Assembly (NCBI GenBank): GCA_003488005.1
Contig: DNND01000106.1
Span: forward strand, 1-35,640
Reading direction: 5' to 3'
Length of the DNA stretch: 35,640 bases
Source: Blastocatellia bacterium
GTDB taxonomy: Bacteria > Acidobacteriota > Blastocatellia > Pyrinomonadales > Pyrinomonadaceae
Position 1 is the stretch's first letter, and each line of letters opens with the position of its first letter. The translations under genes and the position numbers were made by a program. Under the pieces are notes generated by a model. It saw only the letters and a list, made by a program, of their open reading frames with translations. It made no database searches and was not told where the DNA came from. Shown in pieces: positions 9,201 through 15,955 of this stretch.

Positions 9201-9378
9201 CTATGCTTCGATTAAAGGCGATATTACCGAACTCTTGGATCTGATGATGGAAGATGTGAGTCATATGGCTTATGCAAGACAGTTAGTAAGTATGGCTAGT
9301 CATGCACCTTATACGAGCGCGGGGGCTGTTCAAAGCCTAACCGATTACTTACGGACGCAGCCAACAGGAGATGACTAA
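6262..9378 (+). CDS. TIR / Mrr-like / NACHT protein, probable NLR-type anti-phage defence
   Basis: A 1038-aa STAND-class protein. TIR domain about 11-145: FFLAHAGDD at the start, a central DDW, and a YYEREEI helix with E81/E82 in the region where NAD-cleaving TIRs carry the catalytic Glu. Residues about 180-310 resemble an Mrr-type PD-(D/E)xK nuclease: D207, then VQVKP with Q229-x-K231, then a typical NEAWLVTP and DELIDLL ending. Residues about 315-640 are helical and unrecognised. NACHT about 640-960: Walker A GPPGCGKTT (K676, T677), Walker B LIIDGLDEA (D737-E741), then RIPLIATLM and FGHLTFQEHLAGEYIA as in NACHT helical domains. Only about 80 residues follow, so there is no LRR or TPR sensor. 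The start codon is GTG with no clear Shine-Dalgarno. Sampled G+C (42-47%) is below that of neighbours (about 57%), and no partner gene flanks it, suggesting transfer as a single-gene system. Confidence 0.85.
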   Translation: MKNKTNKQEEGWDFFLAHAGDDFASAETLYELLLPNKVFLDSRNLLLGDDWDRELPKAQALSKITVVLVSTKTDQAYYEREEIASAIQMARRDNTKHRVVPVFLDEKPDETKVPYGLLRKHSLYVAKESGLDGVASRLKELIDKLRTKVVLASDQMESSEERTLAFDQLLLDSISRLNEDELMSEVIVPLVAVLHPGKIDYVSSSNDANAILISYGIDRIKKSHILGVQVKPLSTSVNGTELSEAASSIRSIRTSGLALRSGRTFVNEAWLVTPYQFEDTDKKRLANNLRDLDRENVRLVSGDELIDLLRENLPDVASRLSKYSSPEIIGLVSALARHTEGRAFGFSTDRNINSFYVTAALSPHATRAYSAIRDEIRVQDYKVDDEIPLRQLLKVTDLFNERQEIESAMKKRAVQWLTRGVLDGFDVPVDVKLAETFSDVIARFVEYSFLQSHDFLDHARFILKLRQASDPISAYLRTQLSPSLLKLIDEFDGTSALEGALPRNSISELNRILKTTAIFENANVSSVRIPKTLRSLAMKVTTVEQLVVVNRALLESAYPKELVKAASAGHDEVTVDFLFHFKVWFSKLIQVTKEAIRNCPKTLTDDTMPVRSAWKQLQKTENFLNLLAEHFKLMLFEKPFSEENGKRPVRIRVPQPEHLLQLDKVLLIEGPPGCGKTTLSKVLAIDMLSRNKKVLYLPCFNISAEFNGKPLERIVEAFAQGSSPKAGDYSEAILIIDGLDEAPYDLSRTILSGFKKFSHLLVSTRKAFDTGLRSEFFRIELAPFTNDERDLFFERWFDGDIDLMNQAKELTSKYPDIDNHTRIPLIATLMVGLLQNGVVPTKRAEIYGMRLDLLLSRWDRMRGVKRLYVDNPEAKRRFIRSLAYYLHASDDRRRNIALPELHDVYEESLGQWGYRTSFEQLLQDLVVGSGVLIEERRGIYSFGHLTFQEHLAGEYIAQNYSIAQIALLMDDDWWREPLNFYASIKGDITELLDLMMEDVSHMAYARQLVSMASHAPYTSAGAVQSLTDYLRTQPTGDD

Positions 9379-9397
9379 AACGTAATTTGGTATGACA

Positions 9398-10810
9398 CTA
9401 ACCGCCGGCGGCGGCGGTTTTGGTGTTTGGGTCGAGTTCGGCGAGGAGTTCTGTCAGAAGCGGAATATCTTTGGAGGCGTCGAGGTAATTCTTACCGAGC
9501 ATCTTCGCGAAGCGGCGTTTCTTAGTCTCACCATTTAGTTCCTTCATTAGCGCCCGGCAAAATGCGACGACAACGATTGGGTCGAATTGCGAACCGGTGT
9601 TATGCCGCAAATCGAGAATCACTTCGTCAAAAGTCCGGCGCGTTTTGTAAGGACGATCGGTAGTCATCGCGTCAAACGAATCCGCAAGGGTCACAATCTT
9701 CGCGCCGAGCGGAATTTGTTCGTCCGTCAAACCATCCGGATAGCCGCGTCCGTCCATGCGTTCATGGTGATACTTGGCCATCAGCGGAATGTCAGCGTAC
9801 GGATGATGAATCGGCGAAAGAATTTCATAGCCGGCGGCCGGGTGCCGATTGAGTTCGCTTGATTGCTTCGCATCGATCCGATAAGGCGCGTTGATGATGT
9901 CGCGTTCGACCACCAGCTTGCCGACGTCGTGCAGGTAACCCGCGATGGCCATGCCTTCGATTTCTTCTTCACCAAAACCCAGCTCGCGCGCGATGATCTC
10001 GCTGTACTTGCCGACGCGGTCGGAATGACCCTTGGTGTATTTGTCCTTGATGTCGATGGCTGCGGCAAACGCGCGCACTGTGTCGCGATAGATGGCGCGC
10101 AGGTCTTCATAAAGGCGCCGGTTCTCAATCACCTGCTGCTTCACTTCACCGAGCAGGCGGTGCGTGTGAATGCCGACGCCTATGTGCCGGACCATTGATT
10201 TGATGACTTCGAGATCGTCGGCGCTGAACGGATCGCCGCTGGCTTTGCCGCCGAGTAAGACTAAACCGGTTAGCTCGCCGCGCACGACCATCGGGATGAT
10301 CAAGTCGAAACCCTGCTGCTGCAGCTCAGTCGTGTAGCGATCAAAAAAGACCGGCGAGGATTCCGCTGTAACCCCAGGTGTCTCTTCGACCCATCCGCTA
10401 CCACCACCCCAGTCGGGCTCCCCGCCTGGGAACCTCGGTCCGCGGACGGTACTGACCTCACTGCGAAGGTCGCTACTGGGACTTTGGACCTTGGACTTTG
10501 GACTTTGGACTAAAACGATGGCGCCATCGGGTGCGTTGAGAAACATTTCGCGGTCCGCATCTTCAACCTCAAACTTTGGCTGATACTCGTCACCGACGCC
10601 CCAGACCGCCAGCAGGTTCGTGCTCATGTCCTCCGGCAAGTGGTGTGTTGGACACTCAATGATGGCGCCGCGGCGGATCGCGAGCGTACCGAGCAGCAGG
10701 TGCAGCGAGGTGCGCACCATCTCCATGAAGTCGCCGGTGTCGGCAACCTCCTGGCCCAGGTCGGCAAGCGCGCCAAATGAGTGAATCAGTTTTTGAGTGT
10801 TTGGTTCCAT
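9398..10810 (-). CDS. GAF / HD-GYP cyclic-di-GMP phosphodiesterase with repeat-derived insert
   Basis: A cytoplasmic 470-aa signalling enzyme. The N-terminal GAF-like domain (about 20-215) probably binds a small ligand. The HD-GYP domain (about 240-430) hydrolyses c-di-GMP: the metal-binding HD (YLHDVGK, 294-295), HHER and DGRGYP (GYP at 356-358) are all present, so it should be active. The GAF domain is interrupted at about 102-152 by a Pro/Ser/Gly-rich stretch (VQSPKSKVQSPSSD..., then GGGSGWVEETPGV) whose DNA is dispersed repeat, not GAF sequence. The flanking GAF parts (GAIVLV and DLIIPMVVRGELTG) still match each other across the insert. The ATG at 10810 has no Shine-Dalgarno and a heptamer array begins 5 nt before it. 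It follows the STAS gene in the same direction and is the last gene of this block. Confidence 0.93.
   Translation of the reverse strand: MEPNTQKLIHSFGALADLGQEVADTGDFMEMVRTSLHLLLGTLAIRRGAIIECPTHHLPEDMSTNLLAVWGVGDEYQPKFEVEDADREMFLNAPDGAIVLVQSPKSKVQSPSSDLRSEVSTVRGPRFPGGEPDWGGGSGWVEETPGVTAESSPVFFDRYTTELQQQGFDLIIPMVVRGELTGLVLLGGKASGDPFSADDLEVIKSMVRHIGVGIHTHRLLGEVKQQVIENRRLYEDLRAIYRDTVRAFAAAIDIKDKYTKGHSDRVGKYSEIIARELGFGEEEIEGMAIAGYLHDVGKLVVERDIINAPYRIDAKQSSELNRHPAAGYEILSPIHHPYADIPLMAKYHHERMDGRGYPDGLTDEQIPLGAKIVTLADSFDAMTTDRPYKTRRTFDEVILDLRHNTGSQFDPIVVVAFCRALMKELNGETKKRRFAKMLGKNYLDASKDIPLLTELLAELDPNTKTAAAGG
9400..9419. terminator. GC-rich hairpin between convergent genes
   Basis: AACCGCC and GGCGGTT pair with a 6-nt loop, followed by TTTT on the + strand, 22 nt after the TIR-NACHT stop. 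It also encodes the last residues of the HD-GYP protein. It is placed right for a shared terminator of the convergent pair, but the T-run is short. Confidence 0.35.
10442..10512. repeat. Dispersed repeat embedded in frame in the HD-GYP gene
   Basis: Five heptamers of TGGACTT type at 10478-10512 give a 7-residue protein period. Bases 10442-10460 (GCGGACGGTACTGACCTCA) are the exact reverse complement of the last 19 bases of the window (35622-35640). The full non-GAF insert is about 10355-10507. Both parts match elements that otherwise lie between genes here. Confidence 0.8.
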
Positions 10811-10815
10811 AAGTA

Positions 10816-10956
10816 CAGAGGTCAGAAATCAGAGGTCAGAAGTCAGAAGTCAGAAATCGTGATACGACAGCAGATCAAATATAGCTTGAAACAACTTAAG
10901 AATCTAACGATGCTGATTCTGACCTCTGACCTCTGACCTCTGACTTCTGACCTCTG
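10816..10956. repeat. Heptamer tandem array, inverted pair (CAGAGGT type)
   Basis: Six units (CAGAGGT/CAGAAGT/CAGAAAT) at 10816-10857 and five reverse-complement units (ACCTCTG) at 10922-10956, with a 64-nt spacer. The array fills nearly the whole gap between the STAS stop (10958) and the HD-GYP start (10810). It could form a long hairpin in the shared mRNA. Confidence 0.9.
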
Positions 10957-10957
10957 A

Positions 10958-11332
10958 CTAATGTCCCATTGCTTTGCTGCTTGAAGAGAGGGTGGTGAGT
11001 GCCTCCTCTTCGTCTTTGGCGAGCACAACGTGCCGCGTTAGTCCAAGCATTTCGAATAACTGCACCGTCTCGTTGTTCACGTCCGAGAAAACAACCAACG
11101 CGCCGTTCTTTTCCGCGATGTCGATTATGCCGAGCAGAATGGAAATACCGATGCTGTTGACGAGTTCCGTGTCGCTGAAATCGATCACTAGCGCGCGCGC
11201 GCCAGAATCAAGTTGCTTCTTGCATTCACGCTCGATGCGTTCGCCGGTCAGTTTGTTCAGGTAGTCGCTGGCGTAGACGACGGCTGTGGTGCCGACGGTG
11301 TGCGAGCGCACGTTTGATTTGAAATCTGCCAA
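10958..11332 (-). CDS. STAS-domain anti-sigma factor antagonist
   Basis: A small (124 aa) single-domain STAS protein of the SpoIIAA/RsbV type. In partner switching it binds an RsbW-like kinase when unphosphorylated and is released when its conserved Ser is phosphorylated. The expected site is visible in DFSDTELVNSIGISIL, with S60 as the likely phospho-acceptor. The start is TTG at 11330-11332; AGGA (complement of 11343-11346) lies 10 nt upstream, and no ATG in this frame gives a complete domain. The neighbouring ATPase/GHKL gene, 362 nt upstream on the same strand, is the natural partner kinase. No sigma factor gene is present in the window. Confidence 0.9.
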   Translation of the reverse strand: MADFKSNVRSHTVGTTAVVYASDYLNKLTGERIERECKKQLDSGARALVIDFSDTELVNSIGISILLGIIDIAEKNGALVVFSDVNNETVQLFEMLGLTRHVVLAKDEEEALTTLSSSSKAMGH

Positions 11333-11342
11333 AATGAATTAT

Positions 11343-11346
11343 TCCT
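11343..11346 (-). promoter_or_regulatory. Shine-Dalgarno supporting the TTG start of the STAS gene
   Basis: AGGA on the minus strand, 10 nt before the TTG. It is the only recognisable ribosome-binding match near the domain start. Confidence 0.45.
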
Positions 11347-11349
11347 ATT

Positions 11350-11607
11350 GGTGGCCCAGACTTTAGTCTGTGCCGCCGTATGTAACGGTGGTCAACTTGG
11401 AAGTGCAACACAACGTCTTCGTGGTTTCGCCCCAGCAGGGCGAGATGTCTGTAGCCGCGTGACTATTCTTTTTTGCTCCTTTAGCTCCAGAGGAGCGTAA
11501 CTGCTTTTGCCCAACCGCTATTGCTCTGCTGCCGGTTTCGCTCCTACCGGAGCGAAACCCTTTTAGGTTTGTTTGTAGCCTATAAACATCTCGCTCCGCT
11601 GGAGCGA
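11350..11607. repeat. Hairpin cluster in the gap between ATPase and STAS genes
   Basis: The 362-nt gap (11333-11694) has no gene. It holds an imperfect hairpin at 11350-11377 (GGTGGCCCAGACTTTAG with its complement) and three GCTCC/GGAGC stem-loops: 11484-11496, 11534-11559 (11-bp perfect stem, 4-nt loop) and 11591-11607. None is followed by a T-run, so they look like palindromic repeats more than terminators. From 11608 to 11694 nothing was recognised. Confidence 0.6.
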
Positions 11608-11694
11608 AAGCCCAATTCCACCACACCTCGAAGGTGACTCCACGGTCACAAACCTTATGCGGCGCCTTTCCGTTCAGCAAAGACGTCTCTGCCG

Positions 11695-13956
11695 CTACGA
11701 CCTCAAATACTTCGTCATGCGCAAGCTGGTGCCCTCATCGACGCGTTCGAACTCAACTTCGTCCATCAGTGTCTCAATCAATTTAAGTCCCCAACCCCGC
11801 CGCTGCTCCAAAACGCCGGCCGCATCTTTCCCTGTGCTCTTTTTCGCTTCAACTTTAGCCGGCAAGACGCCGCGACTCGAAATGATAATCACCAATTTAT
11901 CATCTTCGACTTGAAAACGTTGATAAATTTTTTGGTCGGGACTCAGGCTGTGTTCGGAGGCATTGATGCACGCTTCGACTACGGCCGTCTTTATCTGATT
12001 GATAGCCTCGGGCCGGAAGTTGAGACGCCGTGCTATCTGCTCGGCGGTGGCGGCTGCGAGTAGCTCGTTATCGGCGCCCATTGGCAGGATGAAAATATAT
12101 TCGTTGCTTGCAGCCGCCGGCGATTTGTTAAGGCCTTCGGAAAGTTGTGCCGAGAGCAACTCAAATTGCGTGCGGCTCGAGCCGTACGCGCCGCGCTGCC
12201 GCAACTTTTCGCTCGCTTCAACCGAGAAGCCTTCATTGGCTATCAGCCACAATTGAATGCGCGCAAAACCGGATCGCTGGGCCAGGCTCTCCAGACGATT
12301 GCACCATTCCTCAACGGTATCCGCGTCGGCTTCGAGTTTGCTATCAATTCTTACCGCCAGCCAGACAATCTCATTTTCATTTGTGTAAGTCGGGCCGGTA
12401 AACGCATGCGCGACAACGCAGCTTTCCTCGTCAAATTCTTTGAGTTCGGCGCTAAAGGCAACACCGTGCGCCGTATGAAACACCTGCGGCAGCTTCATGA
12501 CCTGCGGATCAATTTCAAGCCGCGCCGTAATCTCTTCGGCGGGCGCGCCTTTGTAGTCGGCGGCAAAGGCGGCGTAGTCGAACAGAACCTTAGGCACGCG
12601 TTGATAGTTGAATGCCTGCAGCACGTCTCGCAAGGGCAGACTTGCGATGCGCCGATAATGGCGGGCTACGGTCTGTGGGGCGCGCCGCAAAGCGGCCGAC
12701 ATAAGGTCCGCTACGACCAAGGCTCTTGGTTCACGCAGCGCGTCGAGACGAAAGCGGCTGCGAACGAAGTCTCGCCAGGCGCGCGAACCGCGTCGCGTGT
12801 CCACAGTCTCACCGTCCCAGTTAATAATTTCCTGGACGTGCAAACTTCGCAGGATACTTTCGACGTCCGCGGCCTCCAGGTTGAGTCGGGTGGTCCAGGC
12901 TGAATACGACGCGGTGCGCTGTTCTGCTTTCAGGCTTTCGGACAGCAAGCGAATCAATGCGCTCCTACCAATTGGGTCAGGAGCGACATTTTCAAGCAGC
13001 GAGGTGAAGTAGTGATTCAGCCGCCCACCCAGCAGTTCATCAACATACAAGCGCTCGCTATCGAAATAGGAATTGAGCGCCAAATGCTTTTCACGAGCTG
13101 CCAGCAGCATTGCGCTAATCATGAACGGGCTGCCTTCGAACTGCTGCGCGAGTAGATCGCGGCATTCATCGCTTAGCGATACGCCTTCGCGGCGAGCGAT
13201 CGACGCAACCAGTTTGCGTGCGTCAGCTTCAGCGAGCGGTTCCAGGCGAACCTTCTCGAGCGTGCCGTAATCAACGCCGGCTTGTTCGACTTCACGAATA
13301 ATCTCCCGACGCAAACCAGCCAGTACAAAAGGCGGCGAGCCCGCGAGTGCCCTGATAATCTCGGCGGCAAACGGGATTTGTTCGTTGTCATAGTTTGCAA
13401 GTTTGACAGCGTCGAACAGTATGTAAGGTTTAGGATTCCCTGGCGGCACTCGCCGCGGCGCGTTAAAACAGAAACGCACCAACTCGCGTTCGTCACTGCT
13501 GAACCGTTGTTTGTTGTATGCGCTAACCAGTTCCTCGATCCAGTCGAGGTCGGCAGCCGGCGCCAGTTGGCCCAAGTCATTCATGGTCAACGATGCTTGC
13601 GCGAGCGAAGGTTCGTTGCGGCGAAAGGCAATGTACTGCGCCAGAAACGCGTTGAGAAATTCAATGGCGGCACTGACGGCAGTGGTGTCGCTTGCCGGCA
13701 GGGAAAAGTAAACGGGAACTGCGTCGCCCTGAGCGTTGAATAATTGATCGTGAGCCTGGCGCAACAACTCGGAGACGCCTGCGAGCGGCGCCAGCAGAAT
13801 AAGCAGTCCACCCGCGCCACGCGCCGAACTTGCCGGCGCGGCGTGTGAAACAACACGCTCGAGTTCGGCACTCCGGCCAACAAACTCCGCGCGCTTAACG
13901 CGGCCAAGAATGCGCCGCTCGAGCTGTGATCTGGATGGCTGCGATCTCGGACTCAT
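11695..13956 (-). CDS. Degenerate AAA/STAND-like ATPase fused to an RsbW-like GHKL kinase domain
   Basis: A 753-aa regulatory protein. Residues about 20-330 have the plan of an ORC/archaeal-type AAA ATPase: FVGRSAELERV, then a strand-loop where the P-loop should be (LLAPLAGVSELL, no GKT/GKS), a Walker-B-like ILFDAVK without the acidic pair, and a LAGLRREII sensor-like segment. A helical part follows. About 500-620 has an alternating strand/helix pattern (IVWLAVRID, IQLWLIANEGFS) faintly like a restriction-enzyme fold, not assigned. The C-terminal about 120 residues are HATPase_c of the RsbW type: N box EACINASEH (N665) and G2 box RGWGLKLIETLMDEV are clear, but the G1 DxGxG is replaced by SSRGV. 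It overlaps the upstream GGDEF gene by ATGA, indicating coupling, and it probably controls the STAS protein encoded downstream. Confidence 0.8.
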   Translation of the reverse strand: MSPRSQPSRSQLERRILGRVKRAEFVGRSAELERVVSHAAPASSARGAGGLLILLAPLAGVSELLRQAHDQLFNAQGDAVPVYFSLPASDTTAVSAAIEFLNAFLAQYIAFRRNEPSLAQASLTMNDLGQLAPAADLDWIEELVSAYNKQRFSSDERELVRFCFNAPRRVPPGNPKPYILFDAVKLANYDNEQIPFAAEIIRALAGSPPFVLAGLRREIIREVEQAGVDYGTLEKVRLEPLAEADARKLVASIARREGVSLSDECRDLLAQQFEGSPFMISAMLLAAREKHLALNSYFDSERLYVDELLGGRLNHYFTSLLENVAPDPIGRSALIRLLSESLKAEQRTASYSAWTTRLNLEAADVESILRSLHVQEIINWDGETVDTRRGSRAWRDFVRSRFRLDALREPRALVVADLMSAALRRAPQTVARHYRRIASLPLRDVLQAFNYQRVPKVLFDYAAFAADYKGAPAEEITARLEIDPQVMKLPQVFHTAHGVAFSAELKEFDEESCVVAHAFTGPTYTNENEIVWLAVRIDSKLEADADTVEEWCNRLESLAQRSGFARIQLWLIANEGFSVEASEKLRQRGAYGSSRTQFELLSAQLSEGLNKSPAAASNEYIFILPMGADNELLAAATAEQIARRLNFRPEAINQIKTAVVEACINASEHSLSPDQKIYQRFQVEDDKLVIIISSRGVLPAKVEAKKSTGKDAAGVLEQRRGWGLKLIETLMDEVEFERVDEGTSLRMTKYLRS

Positions 13957-15737
13957 TTGTTAGCCGGTGCGCTGCTTGAGTTTTCGACGTAATACTCGAC
14001 TCGGTTCTTGCCCCCATGCTTGGCGCGGTAGAGAGCGCGGTCCGCGGTCGCGATCACTTTCTCCGCCGTATCGACGTCACGCGCAAACGTCGAGATGCCG
14101 ACGCTGATACTGACCACGCCCAACGGCTGCGATTTGCCGTAGGGGAAGACTGTTTCGGCGACGCGTTGGCGCATGCGCTCGGCGATTACGCCGGCTTCGG
14201 TAAGCGACGTTTGCGGCAGCAGAATACAAAACTCTTCACCGCCATAACGGCAGGCGACGTCAGCGGACCGGAGCGCAGCCTTCAGGCAGTGGGCCGCGAT
14301 CTTCAACGCCGCGTCACCCGCTTGATGGCCGTTTAGATCGTTGTATTTCTTGAAGTCGTCGATATCGATCATCAAACAGCTCATCGAATAGTTGTAGCGC
14401 AGCGAACGATTTAGTTCTTCGGTCAAACGCTCTTCAAGGTAACGGCGATTGAGTAGTCCGGTAAGGGGATCAGTAATCGACATCAACTGGAACTGGGTTG
14501 CGCGGTTCTGCCATTCCGCGCGTTCGAGCGCAATCGCGATCTGCGGGCCAACCAGATCGAGCAGACTCAAATCGACGTCATCAAAAGCTTTGCCGGTCGT
14601 CTTATCGGTCAGATTCAGCACGCCAATCTTGCGGCCGCGCATGCTGATGGGATAACTGATGAACGAGCCCGTTTTGTAATCACGTTTCTCATCCGCCGCG
14701 AAGACCCCGATGCTCGCAGCATTTGCGACAACCATCGGTTGCCCTGATTCAATTACCTGGCCGGCGATTCCCTCGCCCAGGCGGGCGCGACCTACCTGCT
14801 CTCTCGGCACCCGCAATCCAATCGCCGCTTTCAAGACAAGTTCATTTGCATCTTCGTCAAGCACCATTAACGAAGCGCGTTCGGTGCCGAGCAGGCTTTT
14901 CGCGTGCATCAATATGGCGACGTAAGTCTGTTCCGGTTCGTTCGAACTAATGCGCTCGAGGAAGTGCTTCAACGATTCCGCAAGATCAGTTCGATGTTGC
15001 AACTCCCTTCGCAGGCGTTCTACTTCACCTTGCAGGTCGGGTTGCGTTTCGCCCACGAACGAAACATCGGTTTGAGTTACCGGAGCCACCACCTTGGGTT
15101 CCGGTTGGACGGACGGTTCCCTCTTTGGCTCTCTGACTGGTTCAATTGTTTCCAACGCGTGCGAGGCTGAAAGGCCTTGCGCAGCTTTCTGTACACGTTC
15201 AGACAGTTGAGCCAGACGCTGTGGTTCAGAGAAGATAACGTTTTCAAACGGCGCGCTATCAAGCAATTCATTTAATTCGCCTTCGCGAAAACGATCTGCA
15301 AGCGAACGATAATCAGCGCCGCTTACGAAGGCGCGCCCCCCAATAACGGCGAGGTTCGGTTCGCCGGCAATCTCAACCGGCATCGTGAAGCACTCGAGTC
15401 CGGCATGGCATTTGTAATGGACCACCCAGCCGGCGCTCAGCGCGCGGCGGTGTGCATCGCCGCAGTATGGATCGCAGAGCCGAACATGCTCGGGCGATGT
15501 TTGAAACGCGCGGCAAATAGAGTTGTTGTTTGAGATCGCGATTGCCGGAGGTTGTCGCCCATCGACAAGCAACAGCGCCAGCCCGTAAGAACTTGCCAGT
15601 TTGTCCTGCACCTCAAGCCATCCGGCCGGCGCATCCTCGGGATGTTCCTGAACAATCTCGGTCGATTGCACGGGCGCTGAGCCCGGCGCTTTGGCAACCG
15701 CTCGTTTTGCATGAGTCTCTGGTTTGCGACGTGGCAT
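13953..15737 (-). CDS. PocR / GAF / GGDEF diguanylate cyclase
   Basis: A 594-aa cytoplasmic c-di-GMP synthase. The basic start is followed by a PocR sensory domain (about 40-190) with its typical cysteines: LCDPYCGDAH and YKCHAGLECF. A GAF domain lies at about 265-410 (TERASLMVLDE, then GEGIAGQVIESGQPM). The GGDEF domain (about 430-585) has DPLTGLLNRRYLEERL, DIDDFKKYND and an intact GGEEF. RSAD sits 5 residues before GGEEF and fits the inhibitory I-site, so product feedback is likely. The ATG at 15737 is preferred to an upstream TTG at 15752. A promoter-like sequence lies about 50 nt upstream, and its stop overlaps the start of the ATPase gene by 4 nt. Together with the HD-GYP enzyme, it gives this block both making and breaking of c-di-GMP. 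Confidence 0.94.
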   Translation of the reverse strand: MPRRKPETHAKRAVAKAPGSAPVQSTEIVQEHPEDAPAGWLEVQDKLASSYGLALLLVDGRQPPAIAISNNNSICRAFQTSPEHVRLCDPYCGDAHRRALSAGWVVHYKCHAGLECFTMPVEIAGEPNLAVIGGRAFVSGADYRSLADRFREGELNELLDSAPFENVIFSEPQRLAQLSERVQKAAQGLSASHALETIEPVREPKREPSVQPEPKVVAPVTQTDVSFVGETQPDLQGEVERLRRELQHRTDLAESLKHFLERISSNEPEQTYVAILMHAKSLLGTERASLMVLDEDANELVLKAAIGLRVPREQVGRARLGEGIAGQVIESGQPMVVANAASIGVFAADEKRDYKTGSFISYPISMRGRKIGVLNLTDKTTGKAFDDVDLSLLDLVGPQIAIALERAEWQNRATQFQLMSITDPLTGLLNRRYLEERLTEELNRSLRYNYSMSCLMIDIDDFKKYNDLNGHQAGDAALKIAAHCLKAALRSADVACRYGGEEFCILLPQTSLTEAGVIAERMRQRVAETVFPYGKSQPLGVVSISVGISTFARDVDTAEKVIATADRALYRAKHGGKNRVEYYVENSSSAPANK

Positions 15738-15787
15738 TCGGTTGGTTAACAAGTCTCTGCGTAGGAACGATTGGGCACTATTGTTTC

Positions 15788-15815
15788 AGTATAAGTTCGT
15801 CATTTGCCTGTACAA
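15788..15815 (-). promoter_or_regulatory. Candidate promoter of the PocR-GGDEF gene block
   Basis: On the minus strand TTGTAC (15815-15810) and TATACT (15793-15788) are spaced by 16 nt. The -10 matches five of six consensus bases. It sits about 50 nt before the GGDEF start. Confidence 0.45.
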
Positions 15816-15904
15816 AATGACGTTTCAATTGAGACGCGCGCAGCAGGCAAGCGCGGAACACCCGCTCAATGGAACAACTTGCCCTATTGATAAACGACTA
15901 ATAG

Positions 15905-15925
15905 CAAACGCTTTTCATGCGTTTG
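15905..15925 (-). terminator. Hairpin after oppF
   Basis: CAAACGC and GCGTTTG form a perfect 7-bp stem with a 7-nt loop, 31 nt beyond the oppF stop. No U-run follows in the transcribed direction, so it may instead protect the 3' end. The rest of the 218-nt gap holds only the promoter noted above. Confidence 0.4.
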
Positions 15926-15955
15926 AGGGCGTGTATACCGAAGATTTGAGAGGAT

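Noticed and set aside
6262..9378. TIR-NACHT gene as part of a multi-gene defence island
   Set aside because: Both neighbours are housekeeping signalling genes and no second defence gene is seen in the window.
9398..10810. HD-GYP gene as a pseudogene because of the insert
   Set aside because: The frame is intact, HD and GYP motifs are present, and the insert keeps the reading frame.
10816..10956. Possible CRISPR array
   Set aside because: Units are 7 nt, adjacent without unique spacers, and no cas gene is present.
12145..12903. A 252-aa open frame on the + strand
   Set aside because: It lies antisense to the ATPase/GHKL gene, has no recognisable domain, and the minus-strand gene has clear motifs; it is a frame shadow in GC-rich DNA.
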